Both the position numbers and the translations under genes were made by a program. Shown here piece by piece: positions 32,146 to 41,651 of a stretch of DNA of 64,000 nucleotides. Numbering within the stretch: the first letter of the stretch is position 1; each line of letters starts with the position of its first letter. This DNA is from Nitriliruptoraceae bacterium. Lineage in GTDB: Bacteria; Actinomycetota; Nitriliruptoria; Nitriliruptorales; Nitriliruptoraceae. Location of the stretch: assembly GCA_003558435.1 (NCBI GenBank), contig PWLR01000019.1, forward strand, positions 17,962-81,961, read 5' to 3'. The notes under the pieces are model-generated. The model ran no database searches. It was not told the origin of the DNA and saw only the letters and a list, made by a program, of their open reading frames with translations.

Positions 32146-33348
32146 TCAGCCGAGGCGTTCGATGATGGTCGCGTTGGCCATCCCGCCGCCCTCGCACATG
32201 GTCTGCAGCCCGTAACGACCGCCGGTCTGCTCCAGGACGTTGACCAGCGTGGTCATCAGTTTGACGCCGGAAGCGCCCAGAGGGTGGCCGTTGGCGATGG
32301 CGCCACCGTTGACGTTGACCTTGCCGAGGTCCGCGCCGGTCTCCTGCTGCCAGGCGAGCACGACGGGCGCGAACGCCTCGTTGACCTCGAACACGTCGAT
32401 GTCGTCGATGCTCAACCCGGCACGGGCGAGCACCTGCTGGGTGGCCGGGATCACGCCGGTGAGCATGAGGACCGGGTCATCGCCCACGACCGCGAAACCG
32501 TGGACCCTGGCACGTATGGACAGCCCCAGCGCCTCCGCCTTCGATCGCTCCATGATGAGCACCGCACCGGCGCCGTCCGACAACTGGGACGCGTTGCCGG
32601 CGTGGATGATCCACGGCAACTGCGGGAACCGCTCGGTCCACATCTCGTGCTGGAACGCCGGCGCGAGGTTGCCCAGCGACTCCACCGAGGTGCCGGGGCG
32701 CACGCCCTCGTCGCGGCTGAAGGGTTCGCCGGTCGGACCCTCTCCGCGGTCGACGTCGAGGTGGAGCAGTTCGGCGTCGACGCGGCCATCCTGGCCGGCT
32801 TCCACGGCGCGTCGATGTGACTCGGCGGAGAACGCGTCCACGTCCTCGCGGGTGAGGTCCCACTTGGCGGCGATGAGTTCAGCGGAGATGCCCTGGGGCA
32901 CCAGGCCACCCTCGTAGCGCTGGGGGATCCGCGTACCGAACGGGTCCTGGCCGGCCAACGACGAACCCATCGGCACCCGGCTCATGACCTCGACGCCGGA
33001 GGCGATGGCGACGTCGTAGGCACCGGCGATGACGCCCTGGGCGGCGAAGTGCACCGCTTGCTGCGACGAGCCGCACTGCCGGTCGATGGTGGTCGCCGGC
33101 ACCGACTCCGGGAAGCCGGCGGCCAGCACCGCATTGCGCCCCACGTTGAAGGTCTGCTGACCGGCCTGGGACACGCACCCGGTGATCACGTCGTCGACGG
33201 CTCCCGGGTCGATGCCGGTGCGCTCGATCAGCTGCTGCAGGGTCTCGGCGAGCAGGTCCACCGGGTGCCAGCCCGACAGCGCTCCCCCGGGCTTGCCCTT
33301 GCCGACCGGGGTCCGGACGGCATCGACGATCACGGCTTCGCGCACCAC
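32146..33348 (-). CDS. Acetyl-CoA C-acyltransferase (thiolase)
   Basis: A 400-residue type II thiolase. The nucleophile Cys92 is in DRQCGSSQQAV. NEAFAPV, GGAIANGHPLGASG (His about 354) and CEGGGMANA (Cys about 385) complete the active site. The N-terminus VREAVIVDAVRTPVGKGKPG and the sequence style resemble actinobacterial FadA-like steroid or fatty-acid thiolases. It cleaves 3-ketoacyl-CoA or condenses acetyl-CoA. GTG 33348 follows AGGAGAGG; a six-residue longer ATG start is less likely. No other beta-oxidation genes adjoin. Confidence 0.92.
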   Translation of the reverse strand: MVREAVIVDAVRTPVGKGKPGGALSGWHPVDLLAETLQQLIERTGIDPGAVDDVITGCVSQAGQQTFNVGRNAVLAAGFPESVPATTIDRQCGSSQQAVHFAAQGVIAGAYDVAIASGVEVMSRVPMGSSLAGQDPFGTRIPQRYEGGLVPQGISAELIAAKWDLTREDVDAFSAESHRRAVEAGQDGRVDAELLHLDVDRGEGPTGEPFSRDEGVRPGTSVESLGNLAPAFQHEMWTERFPQLPWIIHAGNASQLSDGAGAVLIMERSKAEALGLSIRARVHGFAVVGDDPVLMLTGVIPATQQVLARAGLSIDDIDVFEVNEAFAPVVLAWQQETGADLGKVNVNGGAIANGHPLGASGVKLMTTLVNVLEQTGGRYGLQTMCEGGGMANATIIERLG

Positions 33349-33442
33349 GGTTCCTCTCCTGATCACGGCCTCTCACGGCCGATCTGCTCCCACTCCGAGG
33401 CTACCCCGGGCCGCCCCGAACCCCCCGTCCCGATTCCCGAGG

Positions 33443-33931
33443 TCAGTGCGTCTCGCGCCAGTGGTCGCTCCAGGCGTCGTCGCCCAGCAACCATCGATCG
33501 GTGCGGTGCACCAGGGCGTGCAGGCTGCCGATGAGGGGCTCCTCGGTGTCGCTCGACGGCCCCCCGTCAGGGCACGAACGCACCTCGATCAGGTAGGCGC
33601 CGGTGCGCTTGGTGCGGTGGCGTTCGCGAGCCGTGGCCACCAGTGCCGTCCCCGGCGGCACCGTGCCGAGGAACTGCACGTCCACACTGAGCGCGACCGA
33701 CAGCCGCCCCCAGGAGTTGGATGCCACGGCGAACGCGGCGTCGCCGAGGCCGAAGGTCACCCCGCCGTGCAGCAGGCCGGCGAAGTTGGCATGTCCGGCG
33801 GCCACCGTGAGCTCGACCCGTGACCAGCCGCCGCCCCAGTCGGTCAGGCGGGCACCGATCTCGCCGGCGTAGCCGTCCTCGGCGAACACCGCGTGCATGG
33901 CCTGACGGTTGTGCTCGAGCTCGTCATCCAT
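33443..33931 (-). CDS. PaaI-like hotdog-fold thioesterase
   Basis: A 162-residue hotdog-fold protein. The PaaI-type active-site segment is GHANFAGLLHGGVTFGLGDAAFAVASNSWG with HGG and the catalytic Asp. It probably hydrolyses acyl-CoA thioesters, possibly aryl-acyl groups. It lies 94 bases upstream of the thiolase gene on the same strand, so the two may share a transcript and a CoA-ester pathway. Confidence 0.85.
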   Translation of the reverse strand: MDDELEHNRQAMHAVFAEDGYAGEIGARLTDWGGGWSRVELTVAAGHANFAGLLHGGVTFGLGDAAFAVASNSWGRLSVALSVDVQFLGTVPPGTALVATARERHRTKRTGAYLIEVRSCPDGGPSSDTEEPLIGSLHALVHRTDRWLLGDDAWSDHWRETH

Positions 33932-34105
33932 GCGCGCTCCCGGGTCGGAGCGCAGGCTAGCCCGACGAAAGACGGTTGCTGCTGCTCACCAACCCTGATA
34001 GTCCGTACATGAACTGAAGCCAGTCGAACTCGATCACGCGCTCATCCGAACCCGACCCCGGGGGTCATCGTCCCATCCGCATCGCCGAGCCGGTCGCAGC
34101 CCCGC

Positions 34106-34627
34106 ATGCGCACCCTGGTGCTCCTGCTGACCAGCGCACTGGGCGTCGTCGGTATCGCGCTCGTCGTTTCCATGACGGGTACCGACGCGACCGGCGGTGA
34201 AGGAAGCGAGGCAGACGAAGCGGTGGCGGCCCTCCCGACCCCGCCTCGAGTGGCACCCCCCCTCCCATTCGTTCAGACCGGCCGCCCAGAACTCGATCAA
34301 GAACTCGACGAACTCGACACCACCGTCGACGTCGAGGACTGGGAACGGCTCGCCGACTGCGAGTCCGGCGAGTGGGACCGCGACGGCGAACCGAAGCCCG
34401 ACAGTGCCCGCTGGGACTACGGGCTCGACTTCGACCACGGCGATCACTTCCAGGGCGGTCTCAACTTCCATCCCACGACCTGGGACGCCTACCGCGACTC
34501 CGACATGCCGGCCCACGCCGGCCGGGCCACGCAGGTCGAGGAGATCGTCATCGCCGAGCGCGTGCTCGACGATCAGGGCTGGGATGCCTGGCCGGTCTGC
34601 AGCGAGAAGATGGATCTGGCCGTGTGA
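34106..34627 (+). CDS. Rpf-like exported muralytic protein
   Basis: A 173-residue secreted protein with an N-terminal hydrophobic signal (about 3-23), a Pro/Glu linker and a resuscitation-promoting-factor/transglycosylase-like domain. WERLADCESG carries the catalytic Glu86 next to Cys85; YGLDFDHGDHFQGGLNFHPTTWDAYR and QVEEIVIAERVLDDQGWDAWPVC follow, with the disulfide partner Cys. Compared with short Rpf domains it has about 18 extra acidic residues after the catalytic Glu. It cleaves peptidoglycan glycan strands. The ATG has no obvious ribosome-binding site. Confidence 0.85.
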   Translation: MRTLVLLLTSALGVVGIALVVSMTGTDATGGEGSEADEAVAALPTPPRVAPPLPFVQTGRPELDQELDELDTTVDVEDWERLADCESGEWDRDGEPKPDSARWDYGLDFDHGDHFQGGLNFHPTTWDAYRDSDMPAHAGRATQVEEIVIAERVLDDQGWDAWPVCSEKMDLAV

Positions 34628-34654
34628 GCCGTGTGAGCCGTGTGAGCCGTGTGA
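34619..34654 (+). repeat. Four tandem 9-bp repeats spanning the rpf-like stop codon
   Basis: GCCGTGTGA is repeated four times without interruption (34619-34627, 34628-34636, 34637-34645, 34646-34654). Each unit contains an in-frame Ala-Val-stop, and the first is the natural end of the rpf-like gene, so copy-number change leaves the protein intact. Confidence 0.9.
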
Positions 34655-34687
34655 ACGGGGTCGACACCACCACCGACGCCCGGGCGC

Positions 34688-36712
34688 TCACCGCTGGGTG
34701 TCGATGATCCGAAGGCCGGGGGGACACGATCGGACCTGGACGTCCTCGCCACGGACGCGCACCTCCAGGTGGCCATCGCCGATCTGGATGCCGGCGACGT
34801 GAAGGTCGACGTCTTCGGGCAGCCTTGACGCGAGTCCCACCGTTCCGGCCGACACGTCCGGGTCGAGTCCCAGGGCCAGACGCAACACCCCCAACGGCAC
34901 GACCGCGCTCCAAGCCTGTGGACTGCAAGCCGCTGGGTACGGGACCGCGAAGGGCACCTCGGTCTCGTCCTGGCCTCCGAACAGCTCGGGCAGCCGCCAT
35001 CCGAAACGTTCCGCCGTGCCGAGCAGTCCGGTACCGAGCCGCATGGCCGCCTCGGTCCGTCCGTACCGCGCCAGTCCGACCGCACAGATCGCGCTGTCAT
35101 GGGGCCAGATCGATCCCCGGTGGTAGCTCAGCGGGCTGTAGGCCCGCTCCGTGGAGGCCAGGGTCCGCACCCCCCACGTGGTGAGCAGGTCCGGTTCGGC
35201 CAGTCGGTCCGCGACCACACCACCCACCTCGTCGTCCAGGATCCCGGTCCACAACACGTGACCCATGTTGGAGCTGGCGACGGCGAGCGGCCGCTTGTCG
35301 CCATCGAGCGCCATGGCCACGATCCGCTGTTCGGGCAACCAGAAGGCGTTGGTGAACCGTTCGCGCAGGGACGCGGCCCGCGCCCGCAGGTCGGGCGCGG
35401 CCCCCGCGTCGCCGTACGCCTCCTCGAGTCGCGCGAGATCGCGCAGCGCGGCGTAGAGGTAGGCCTGCACCTCCGCGAGCGCGATCGACCCCTGCGCCTC
35501 CCGACCGTCGGCGTGCACCATCGGGTCGTCGGAGTCCTTCCAGCCCTGGTTCTTCAGACCGTCAGGATCCGGTAGGTACTCGACGAAGCCATCACCGTCG
35601 AGATCACCGTGATCGGTGCACCAGGCTACGGCGGCCCGGGCCGCCGGGAGCAACGCCCCCAACCGTGCATCGTCAGCACCCCACCGATGCAGTTCACCGA
35701 GCAGCATCACGAACAACGGGGACGCATCGACGGTCCCGTAGTAGGGCGTGCCGGCGGGGACCCCGAACACCTCGGCACCGCCGGTCCGCAACTCGTGCAG
35801 GATGCGGCCGGGCTGCTCGGCGGTGGCCGGGTCGTGTTCCCGACCTTGGTAGCGAGCCAGGGCCTCGGCGACGTCCAGCCCCACGCCGGTGCCCGCGATC
35901 ATCGACCCCAGGGCCGTCAGCAACGTGTCCCGTCCGAACAGCGCCATGTACCAGGGCACCCCGGCGCCGAGGTAGGCCAGATCGAGTTCCGGCACCCGGA
36001 CCCGCAACGCGTCCCGGTCCTCCGCGGCGGCACGTATCCCGACGGTCCAACGGCGATCGACCCCCGACACGCTCAGCGCGGAACCTTCGGCGTCCCCCTC
36101 GGTCCCGGTGAGCTCGACCGCGCGGCCGTCCACGGTGGGGGTGTGCGTGATGGTCGCCGACCAGCTGGCGCCGGGAGCCACGTCCAGCTCCCACGCGAAC
36201 GTGGAACCATCGATCCGGGCGGCGGGCTCGGCGTGCACCCACAGGCCGTAACGGCCGTCAGCGACCGACCAACCCTCGGCCGTGCGCTCGACCGCCCGCG
36301 AGGCGGGGGGCACCTGTCCGGTCTTGATCGCCACGACGTCCATCAGGTCGTGCTCGTAGCCGAGGCGCAGCTCGCCGATCAACGGTTGTTCGTAACCGTG
36401 CACCGAGTAGTGATCGACCGCGACGTTCGCGGTGACCTCGCGACGACGGTGCAACAACACCGTCGGGCTGCGATCGGCATCGTGGCGGAGCGCGAAGATC
36501 TGGTGGCTCCGGGCCGGACCTCGTCGATCGGAGACGAGCAACGACGGCGAGACCCCGTCGATGGTCAGCCGCAGTCCGGATACGAGTCGTACGTCGCGGT
36601 GGAACAGACCGGCAGCCAGGGAGGGGGCCACGCTGCCGTCGGCCCGCGAGGACCATTGGGTCGCACCCGCGACGAGGGTGGTCAGCTCGGATGACGAGGT
36701 CGCCGCATCCAC
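34688..36712 (-). CDS. Glycogen debranching-type glucosidase (amylo-alpha-1,6-glucosidase family)
   Basis: A 674-residue protein with the N-terminal glycogen-debranching beta domain (GLFHRDVRLVSGLRLTIDG...) and a C-terminal (alpha/alpha)6 barrel. Landmarks are GVPWYMALFGRDTLLTALGSM, GTPYYGTVDASPLFV, DGDGFVEYLPDPDGLKNQGWKDSDD (a probable catalytic acid region), SSNMGHVLWTGI and YHRGSIWPHDSAICAVGL. The family removes alpha-1,6 branches, or in related forms trehalose- or sucrose-like glucosides. It follows the SDR gene by three bases and so is coupled to it. Confidence 0.85.
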   Translation of the reverse strand: MDAATSSSELTTLVAGATQWSSRADGSVAPSLAAGLFHRDVRLVSGLRLTIDGVSPSLLVSDRRGPARSHQIFALRHDADRSPTVLLHRRREVTANVAVDHYSVHGYEQPLIGELRLGYEHDLMDVVAIKTGQVPPASRAVERTAEGWSVADGRYGLWVHAEPAARIDGSTFAWELDVAPGASWSATITHTPTVDGRAVELTGTEGDAEGSALSVSGVDRRWTVGIRAAAEDRDALRVRVPELDLAYLGAGVPWYMALFGRDTLLTALGSMIAGTGVGLDVAEALARYQGREHDPATAEQPGRILHELRTGGAEVFGVPAGTPYYGTVDASPLFVMLLGELHRWGADDARLGALLPAARAAVAWCTDHGDLDGDGFVEYLPDPDGLKNQGWKDSDDPMVHADGREAQGSIALAEVQAYLYAALRDLARLEEAYGDAGAAPDLRARAASLRERFTNAFWLPEQRIVAMALDGDKRPLAVASSNMGHVLWTGILDDEVGGVVADRLAEPDLLTTWGVRTLASTERAYSPLSYHRGSIWPHDSAICAVGLARYGRTEAAMRLGTGLLGTAERFGWRLPELFGGQDETEVPFAVPYPAACSPQAWSAVVPLGVLRLALGLDPDVSAGTVGLASRLPEDVDLHVAGIQIGDGHLEVRVRGEDVQVRSCPPGLRIIDTQR

Positions 36713-36715
36713 CGG

Positions 36716-37513
36716 TCAGTCGCCCGTGAACCGCATGACGGTGCCGATCACCCGACGCGTCACGTTCGACGGCGTCGCCGAGGAGACCGCCCCACTCAGT
36801 CGGTAGATCGGACCGGGCGTCACCACCGCGCGGCGCGCCGTCACGCCGTCCACGCCGGCGCGCGCGACCGCCGCGGCGTCGGACCAGATGAACGATGGGA
36901 TGTGACCGGCCGCGCCCTCGGCCTCGGCCGCGCCGACGAACCCGGTCCTCGTGAAGCCCGGTGCCAGCACGGTGATGTGCACGGGGGTCCCGCGCATCTC
37001 CTCGTGCAGCGCCTCGGTCCAGCTGGTCAGCATCGCCTTGGTGGCGGCGTAGGTGGCCATGCGCGGCACGGGTTGGTTCGCACCGATCGAGGAGACGTTC
37101 AGCACACCCCCACCGGCCTGCCGCAGGTTCGGTAACGCGGCATGGGTCAGGCGGAGCGGGGCGAGCACGTTGAGCGCGATCTGGGTCTCGGCCACATCGA
37201 TGTCCAGCTCCTCGAACCGGCCGACCTGACCGACCCCGGCGTTGTTCACCAACAGATCGACCGGCGCCTCGGTGCCGCGCAGCCGTTCCTCCACGGCGCG
37301 CAAGGCCCCGGTCTCGGTCAGGTCGGTGGGCAGGACCTCCACCGCGATGCCGTGCTCGGCGCTGAGTTCGGTCGCGAGCGTCTGCAGCTTCTCCTCGTTG
37401 CGGGCGACCAGCACCAGGTCCGTGCCGCGCGCCGCCAGCTCGGCGGCGATCGCCGCACCGATCCCGGAGGAAGCGCCGGTCACCAGGGCACGTGCGAAAC
37501 GTCGGTCGTTCAC
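36716..37513 (-). CDS. Short-chain dehydrogenase/reductase
   Basis: A 265-residue classical SDR: the cofactor loop is TGASSGIG, NNAG follows, and catalytic Ser (NVSSIG), Tyr and Lys (YAATKAM) are present. ARNEEKL after the second strand suggests NADP preference. The substrate is unknown. GTG 37513 starts just before the first strand; an alternative GTG at 37555 would add 14 residues. It lies between a GH3 glucosidase and a debranching enzyme on the same strand, so a carbohydrate-linked role is possible. Confidence 0.85.
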   Translation of the reverse strand: MNDRRFARALVTGASSGIGAAIAAELAARGTDLVLVARNEEKLQTLATELSAEHGIAVEVLPTDLTETGALRAVEERLRGTEAPVDLLVNNAGVGQVGRFEELDIDVAETQIALNVLAPLRLTHAALPNLRQAGGGVLNVSSIGANQPVPRMATYAATKAMLTSWTEALHEEMRGTPVHITVLAPGFTRTGFVGAAEAEGAAGHIPSFIWSDAAAVARAGVDGVTARRAVVTPGPIYRLSGAVSSATPSNVTRRVIGTVMRFTGD

Positions 37514-37561
37514 GTTCGGGTCCCGTTCGTCGTCGGTGGCGCCCCGAGCGGGCACCTCAGC

Positions 37562-40051
37562 TCAGGTCGGGGTACCCGCCGTGACCTTCGTTCGCAGCGG
37601 CCGGTCTGCCAGGGACATGCCGACCGAGAGCTCGAACACCCCGCGTTCCAGGGCCCATCCGCCGTCCTGCACCGACCAGTGCTCGAAGGCGCGGCGGTCG
37701 ATATCCAGCTCGAGCGTCGCGGTCTCACCCGGCGCGACGGCGCGCGCCACGGCGAACCCGGCGAGCCACACCACGGGCCGTTCCACCTCGCTGTCGCCCC
37801 GATCGAGGTACGCCTGCACGACCTGCTTGCCGACCCGGGCTCCGGTGTTGGTCACCGACACCTGGACCGTGAGCGGTCCCTCGTCGGGCAGGGACGCCGG
37901 AGCGACGAGGCCATCGAGGTGCCAGGTGGTGTAGCCGAGCCCGGCTCCGAACCCGTAGGCCGGAGCGACGTCGGTGCGCGCCCAGGCGCGATACCCGATG
38001 TGGAGACCTTCGCGGTAGTGCAGGACCCCGTCGACCGGATCGGTGTCGAGCACCGGCACGTCCTGCTCGCGGTCCGGCCAGGTGGTCGGGAGCCGTCCTC
38101 CGGGCTCGACCGCGCCCAGCAGCACGTCGGCCAGCGCGTGACCGAACTCCTGGCCACCGAACCATCCGAGCAGCACGGCAGCCACCTCCGATCGCCACGG
38201 CAGCAGCACCGGTGCGCCCGCGTTGACCACCACCACGGTGCGGGGATTGACGGCAGCGACCGCGCGGACCAGCTCGTCCTGCTGCCCGGGCAGGGCGAGG
38301 GTGCTGCGGTCGAAGCCCTCGCTCTCGACCTCGGCGGTGGTCCCGACCACCACGATCGCGACGTCGGCGTCGCTGGCCGCGGCGACGGCCTCGCCGATCA
38401 GGACCTCGGGATCCACCATGGGACGCCGCGCACCCACCGTGATGGCGACCCCGAACGCTCCCTCCGCGACCGGCACGTGCACCTCCAGGAGCACCTCCCC
38501 GCCGAGTTCCAGGTGGCGCTCGAACCCCCGCTCCGGGGGCTGGTGCACCGCGGCATCGAAGGCATCGGTGTCGGGTTCGACGACCCCCTCGAACACGATC
38601 TCGCCATCGATCGCGATCGACACCTCCCCCAGACCGAGCACGCCCACCCGCCAGATCCCGGTCGTGTCGGCCCGGACCCGACTGCTGATGAGCAGTTGCC
38701 GCGCACCCTGCGGGATGGTCTCGACCCAACGGAGCTGGCCCTGGTGGCGGTGCTCGGTCGCGAACTCGGTCCCGGAGGCGTCACGCCAGCTGACGAGGAG
38801 GCCGGGCTCGCCGGTCCGCGGGTTGATCGACACCTCGTCGTTCAGCGGCGCCAACCCCTCGGTGATATCGGCGCCACGCGCGTGGACCACCTCGACGTGC
38901 TCGTCGAGGGCGGCGCGCAGGCCCTCCAGCGGGGACACGGCACGGGGTGGGAACACGGTGGCGCTGCCCCCGCCCTGGATACGTGCGTCACGGGCGTTGG
39001 GGCCGAGCACCGCGACGCGTCGCAACGAGCCCGCGTCGAGGGGCAGCACCGGTTCCGGGTCCCCCTCGTTGCGCACGAGCACCATGCCGGCCGCGGCGAA
39101 CCCGCGGGCGGCGGTGGCGACCGCCTCGCCATCGAGGTGGCGGGGGGCCGGCAGTCCCGGATCGACGTCGGCCAACGCACCGACGCGCGCGGCCAGGAGC
39201 AGCAGGCGGCGCACCTTGTCGTCGACCGCGGTCTCCGGTACGCGCCCGTCACGGACCGCGGCCACCAACTCATCGCCCCAGGGGCCATCCGGGCCCGGCA
39301 TCGCGAGGTCCATGGCGGCGTTGCCGGCGGCCTCGGTGGACCGGGTCGCGAACCAGTCGGAGACCACGACCCCGTCGAAGCCCCACGTGCCCTTGAGCGG
39401 TTCGGCCAGCAACGCGTTCTCGGTCATCGTGGCGCCGCGCACGCGGTTGTAGGACGCCATCACCAGCCACGGGTGCGCTTCGGTCACCATCCGTTCGAAG
39501 GGCGCCAGGTAGAGCTCGTGCAGGGCGCGGTCGTCGACCTGCACGTCCAGGGTGAAGCGCTCGTTCTCCGAGTCGTTGGCGATGTAGTGCTTGGGCGTGG
39601 CCCCGACACCGGCGGCCTGCAGCGCCGTGACGTAGGCGACCCCCAGACGACCCGTCAGCAACGGGTCCTCGGAGAAGCACTCGAAGTGGCGGCCCCCGCG
39701 GGGCGAGCGGTGCAGGTTCACGGTCGGTCCGAGCACCACGTCGACACCCTTGCGCCGGGCTTCGGACGCGAGCACGGCGGCCAGCCGGGCCACCAGGTCC
39801 TCGTCCCAGCTGGCGGCGATCGCGGTCGACGATGGCAGCGATGCGGACGGGTCACGCTCGTCCCAGGTCGTGCCGCGGACCCCGGAGGGCCCGTCGGCCA
39901 TCACGATGGGCCGCAGACCGATGGCCGGCTCGTCCCACAACTCCCAGTGGTTGGCGCCGGTCAGCAACCGGACCTTGTCCGGGAGCTCGAGCCGTCCCAG
40001 CAGGTCGTCGAGGTGCTGCGCCGTGGCGGCGTCGGGCGGGGTGGTGGACAT
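37562..40051 (-). CDS. GH3-family beta-glucosidase with PA14 insert
   Basis: An 829-residue glycoside hydrolase. The (beta/alpha)8 domain carries KHYIANDSE and the nucleophile Asp232 in GFDGVVVSDW. A PA14-like insert (about 400-520; SWRDASGTEFATE...ADTTGIWRVGVLGLGEVSIAIDGE) sits in the second domain, and GWFGGQEFGHALADVLLG and a C-terminal fibronectin-III-like domain follow. There is no signal peptide, so it acts on imported oligosaccharides or glycosides. ATG 40051 is chosen; the frame extends further but without family resemblance. Confidence 0.9.
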   Translation of the reverse strand: MSTTPPDAATAQHLDDLLGRLELPDKVRLLTGANHWELWDEPAIGLRPIVMADGPSGVRGTTWDERDPSASLPSSTAIAASWDEDLVARLAAVLASEARRKGVDVVLGPTVNLHRSPRGGRHFECFSEDPLLTGRLGVAYVTALQAAGVGATPKHYIANDSENERFTLDVQVDDRALHELYLAPFERMVTEAHPWLVMASYNRVRGATMTENALLAEPLKGTWGFDGVVVSDWFATRSTEAAGNAAMDLAMPGPDGPWGDELVAAVRDGRVPETAVDDKVRRLLLLAARVGALADVDPGLPAPRHLDGEAVATAARGFAAAGMVLVRNEGDPEPVLPLDAGSLRRVAVLGPNARDARIQGGGSATVFPPRAVSPLEGLRAALDEHVEVVHARGADITEGLAPLNDEVSINPRTGEPGLLVSWRDASGTEFATEHRHQGQLRWVETIPQGARQLLISSRVRADTTGIWRVGVLGLGEVSIAIDGEIVFEGVVEPDTDAFDAAVHQPPERGFERHLELGGEVLLEVHVPVAEGAFGVAITVGARRPMVDPEVLIGEAVAAASDADVAIVVVGTTAEVESEGFDRSTLALPGQQDELVRAVAAVNPRTVVVVNAGAPVLLPWRSEVAAVLLGWFGGQEFGHALADVLLGAVEPGGRLPTTWPDREQDVPVLDTDPVDGVLHYREGLHIGYRAWARTDVAPAYGFGAGLGYTTWHLDGLVAPASLPDEGPLTVQVSVTNTGARVGKQVVQAYLDRGDSEVERPVVWLAGFAVARAVAPGETATLELDIDRRAFEHWSVQDGGWALERGVFELSVGMSLADRPLRTKVTAGTPT

Positions 40052-40103
40052 CGTCGGGCCTCGGTCAGCAGGAGCGCACAGCATGGCCACCTGACTGCCG
40101 AAC

Positions 40104-41585
40104 TTACCCCTCCACGAGCTCGGTGCAGCCTCCGCGCCGTGGGTCGCCGACCCGGGCCCCGTCACCGGCCACCGCGTTCACCCCACCGAAGTACAGGTCG
40201 GTGACCTCCCATGCGTTCACGTCACGAACGGCTGCGAGCTCCGCGACGGCCCGCTCCCCGAAGCCGGGCTCGAGCTGCACCGTGGAGCCGTCCCAGTGCA
40301 ATCGGGGCGCCAGTACCGCCTCCTCGAGCGACATCCCGTGATCGAGCAGGTTCACGACGGTCTGCGTCAGGGCACTGCGGATGCGCTCCCTGCCACCCGA
40401 ACCCAGCACGATCGGTGCGGAGGTGGCGCGCAGCAGGATCGTCGGCGCCATCATCGACCCGACCCGTTGGCCCGGTGCGTCCAGGTGGAAACCGCCGGGG
40501 TGCAGGTCGGTCTCTCCCATGATGTTGTTGGCCAGGACCCCGGTCTCGCCCAGGGTGACCGCGCTACCCGCCCCGTTCGAGGTGGTCATCGAGGCCAGGT
40601 TCCCGTCGACGTCCGCGACGCTGACGTGCGTGGTCCCCCGCGCGGATCGTGGCCCGCTACCGGTGTGGTGCCGGGTGACCTCATCGAGGGTCTCGACGAG
40701 TTGCACGAGACGGGCGCCGCTGCCGAACGGCCCCCGGGGCCCCTCGTCGGTCAACGACGCGAGCGCGCGGGCGATCAACACGCCGCCATAGGAGGGAGGG
40801 GGGTTGGTCAGCGACCGGGCCGAACCGTGGTCGACCTGTAAGGGGGTCCGCTCGATCACCTCGTAGGCGCGGAGGTCCTCGGCGGTGATGCACCCGTCGT
40901 TGGCCGCCATGTCCGCCGCGATCGGCCCGGCGACCGCCGGGTCACCGAACCCGGTGATCCGGCCGGCCGCGACGGCTTCGAGGAAGTCGGCCAACGGGGG
41001 GTTGGCGACCACCTCGTCGTCGGCGAACGCCCGGCCCTCCGGGACGAACATCGCCCGCGACTCGGGGGTGCGGCGGAAGATCGGCTCCAGCAGGCGCACC
41101 ACCGCCGCCTGACCCGCGCCCAGGACCACGCCCTCGGCGGCGAGACGACGGGCGGGTTCGATGACCTCCGCCAGGGGGAGATGGCCGAGACGGCGATGGA
41201 CGTGGAGGTAGCCGGCCAGACAACCGGGCACGGCGATCGACCCGTGACCGACGTGGAAGACCTGTTCCGCGCCACCGAAACGCAGCGTGGCCGGCTGCAG
41301 GACCGGGGGCGGAGCGGTGGCGGGACGGCCCCTGCCAGGGGTGTCGACGAAGAAGTCGAAGACGACCTCCTGCGCGTCGGCGGTGCGGGCCAGCAGGAAC
41401 CCGCCGCCACCGAGGCTCGAGAGGCAGGGTTCGGCGACCGCGGCGGCGAACCCGGCCGCGACCGCCGCGTCGTAGGCGTTGCCGCCCGCACGCAGGCACC
41501 CGGCCGCGGCCTCGATGGTCGCCGGATGGCCGGCCGCGACGACCCCGGGGGTCGCCGGACGCGCAGCCAGGCGGTTCGCGGTCAC
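40104..41585 (-). CDS. Gamma-glutamyltransferase family protein
   Basis: A 493-residue Ntn-hydrolase precursor. AAGHPATIEAAAGCLRAGGNAYDAAVAA starts the large subunit; self-cleavage is expected before Thr318 in RGTTHVSVADVDGN, and NIMGETDLHP and GSGGRERIRSALTQTVVNLLDHG follow. No signal peptide is evident, unlike classical exported GGT, so it may be one of the cytosolic GGT-like acylases. GTG 41585 has AGGAG upstream. It heads the leftward run with the GH3, SDR and debranching genes (52-base gap to GH3). Confidence 0.85.
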   Translation of the reverse strand: MTANRLAARPATPGVVAAGHPATIEAAAGCLRAGGNAYDAAVAAGFAAAVAEPCLSSLGGGGFLLARTADAQEVVFDFFVDTPGRGRPATAPPPVLQPATLRFGGAEQVFHVGHGSIAVPGCLAGYLHVHRRLGHLPLAEVIEPARRLAAEGVVLGAGQAAVVRLLEPIFRRTPESRAMFVPEGRAFADDEVVANPPLADFLEAVAAGRITGFGDPAVAGPIAADMAANDGCITAEDLRAYEVIERTPLQVDHGSARSLTNPPPSYGGVLIARALASLTDEGPRGPFGSGARLVQLVETLDEVTRHHTGSGPRSARGTTHVSVADVDGNLASMTTSNGAGSAVTLGETGVLANNIMGETDLHPGGFHLDAPGQRVGSMMAPTILLRATSAPIVLGSGGRERIRSALTQTVVNLLDHGMSLEEAVLAPRLHWDGSTVQLEPGFGERAVAELAAVRDVNAWEVTDLYFGGVNAVAGDGARVGDPRRGGCTELVEG

Positions 41586-41604
41586 GAGCGTCTCCTGACG
41601 GATG

Positions 41605-41651
41605 GCGCGGGGTGAGGGAGCGGGGTGAGTGCGCGGGGTGAGGGAGCGGGG
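41605..41651. repeat. Pair of 21-bp direct repeats upstream of ggt
   Basis: A 21-bp G-rich sequence beginning GCGCGGGGTGAGGG occurs at 41605-41625 and again at 41631-41651, 26 bases apart. It lies in the 264-base divergent region between the ggt-like and antiporter operons, 20 bases upstream of the ggt start codon. Confidence 0.8.

Noticed and set aside
37142..40204. A 1020-codon open frame antisense to the GH3 glucosidase
   Set aside because: It mirrors the glucosidase and SDR genes codon for codon, has Arg/His/Gly-rich composition and no family motifs; a high-GC shadow.
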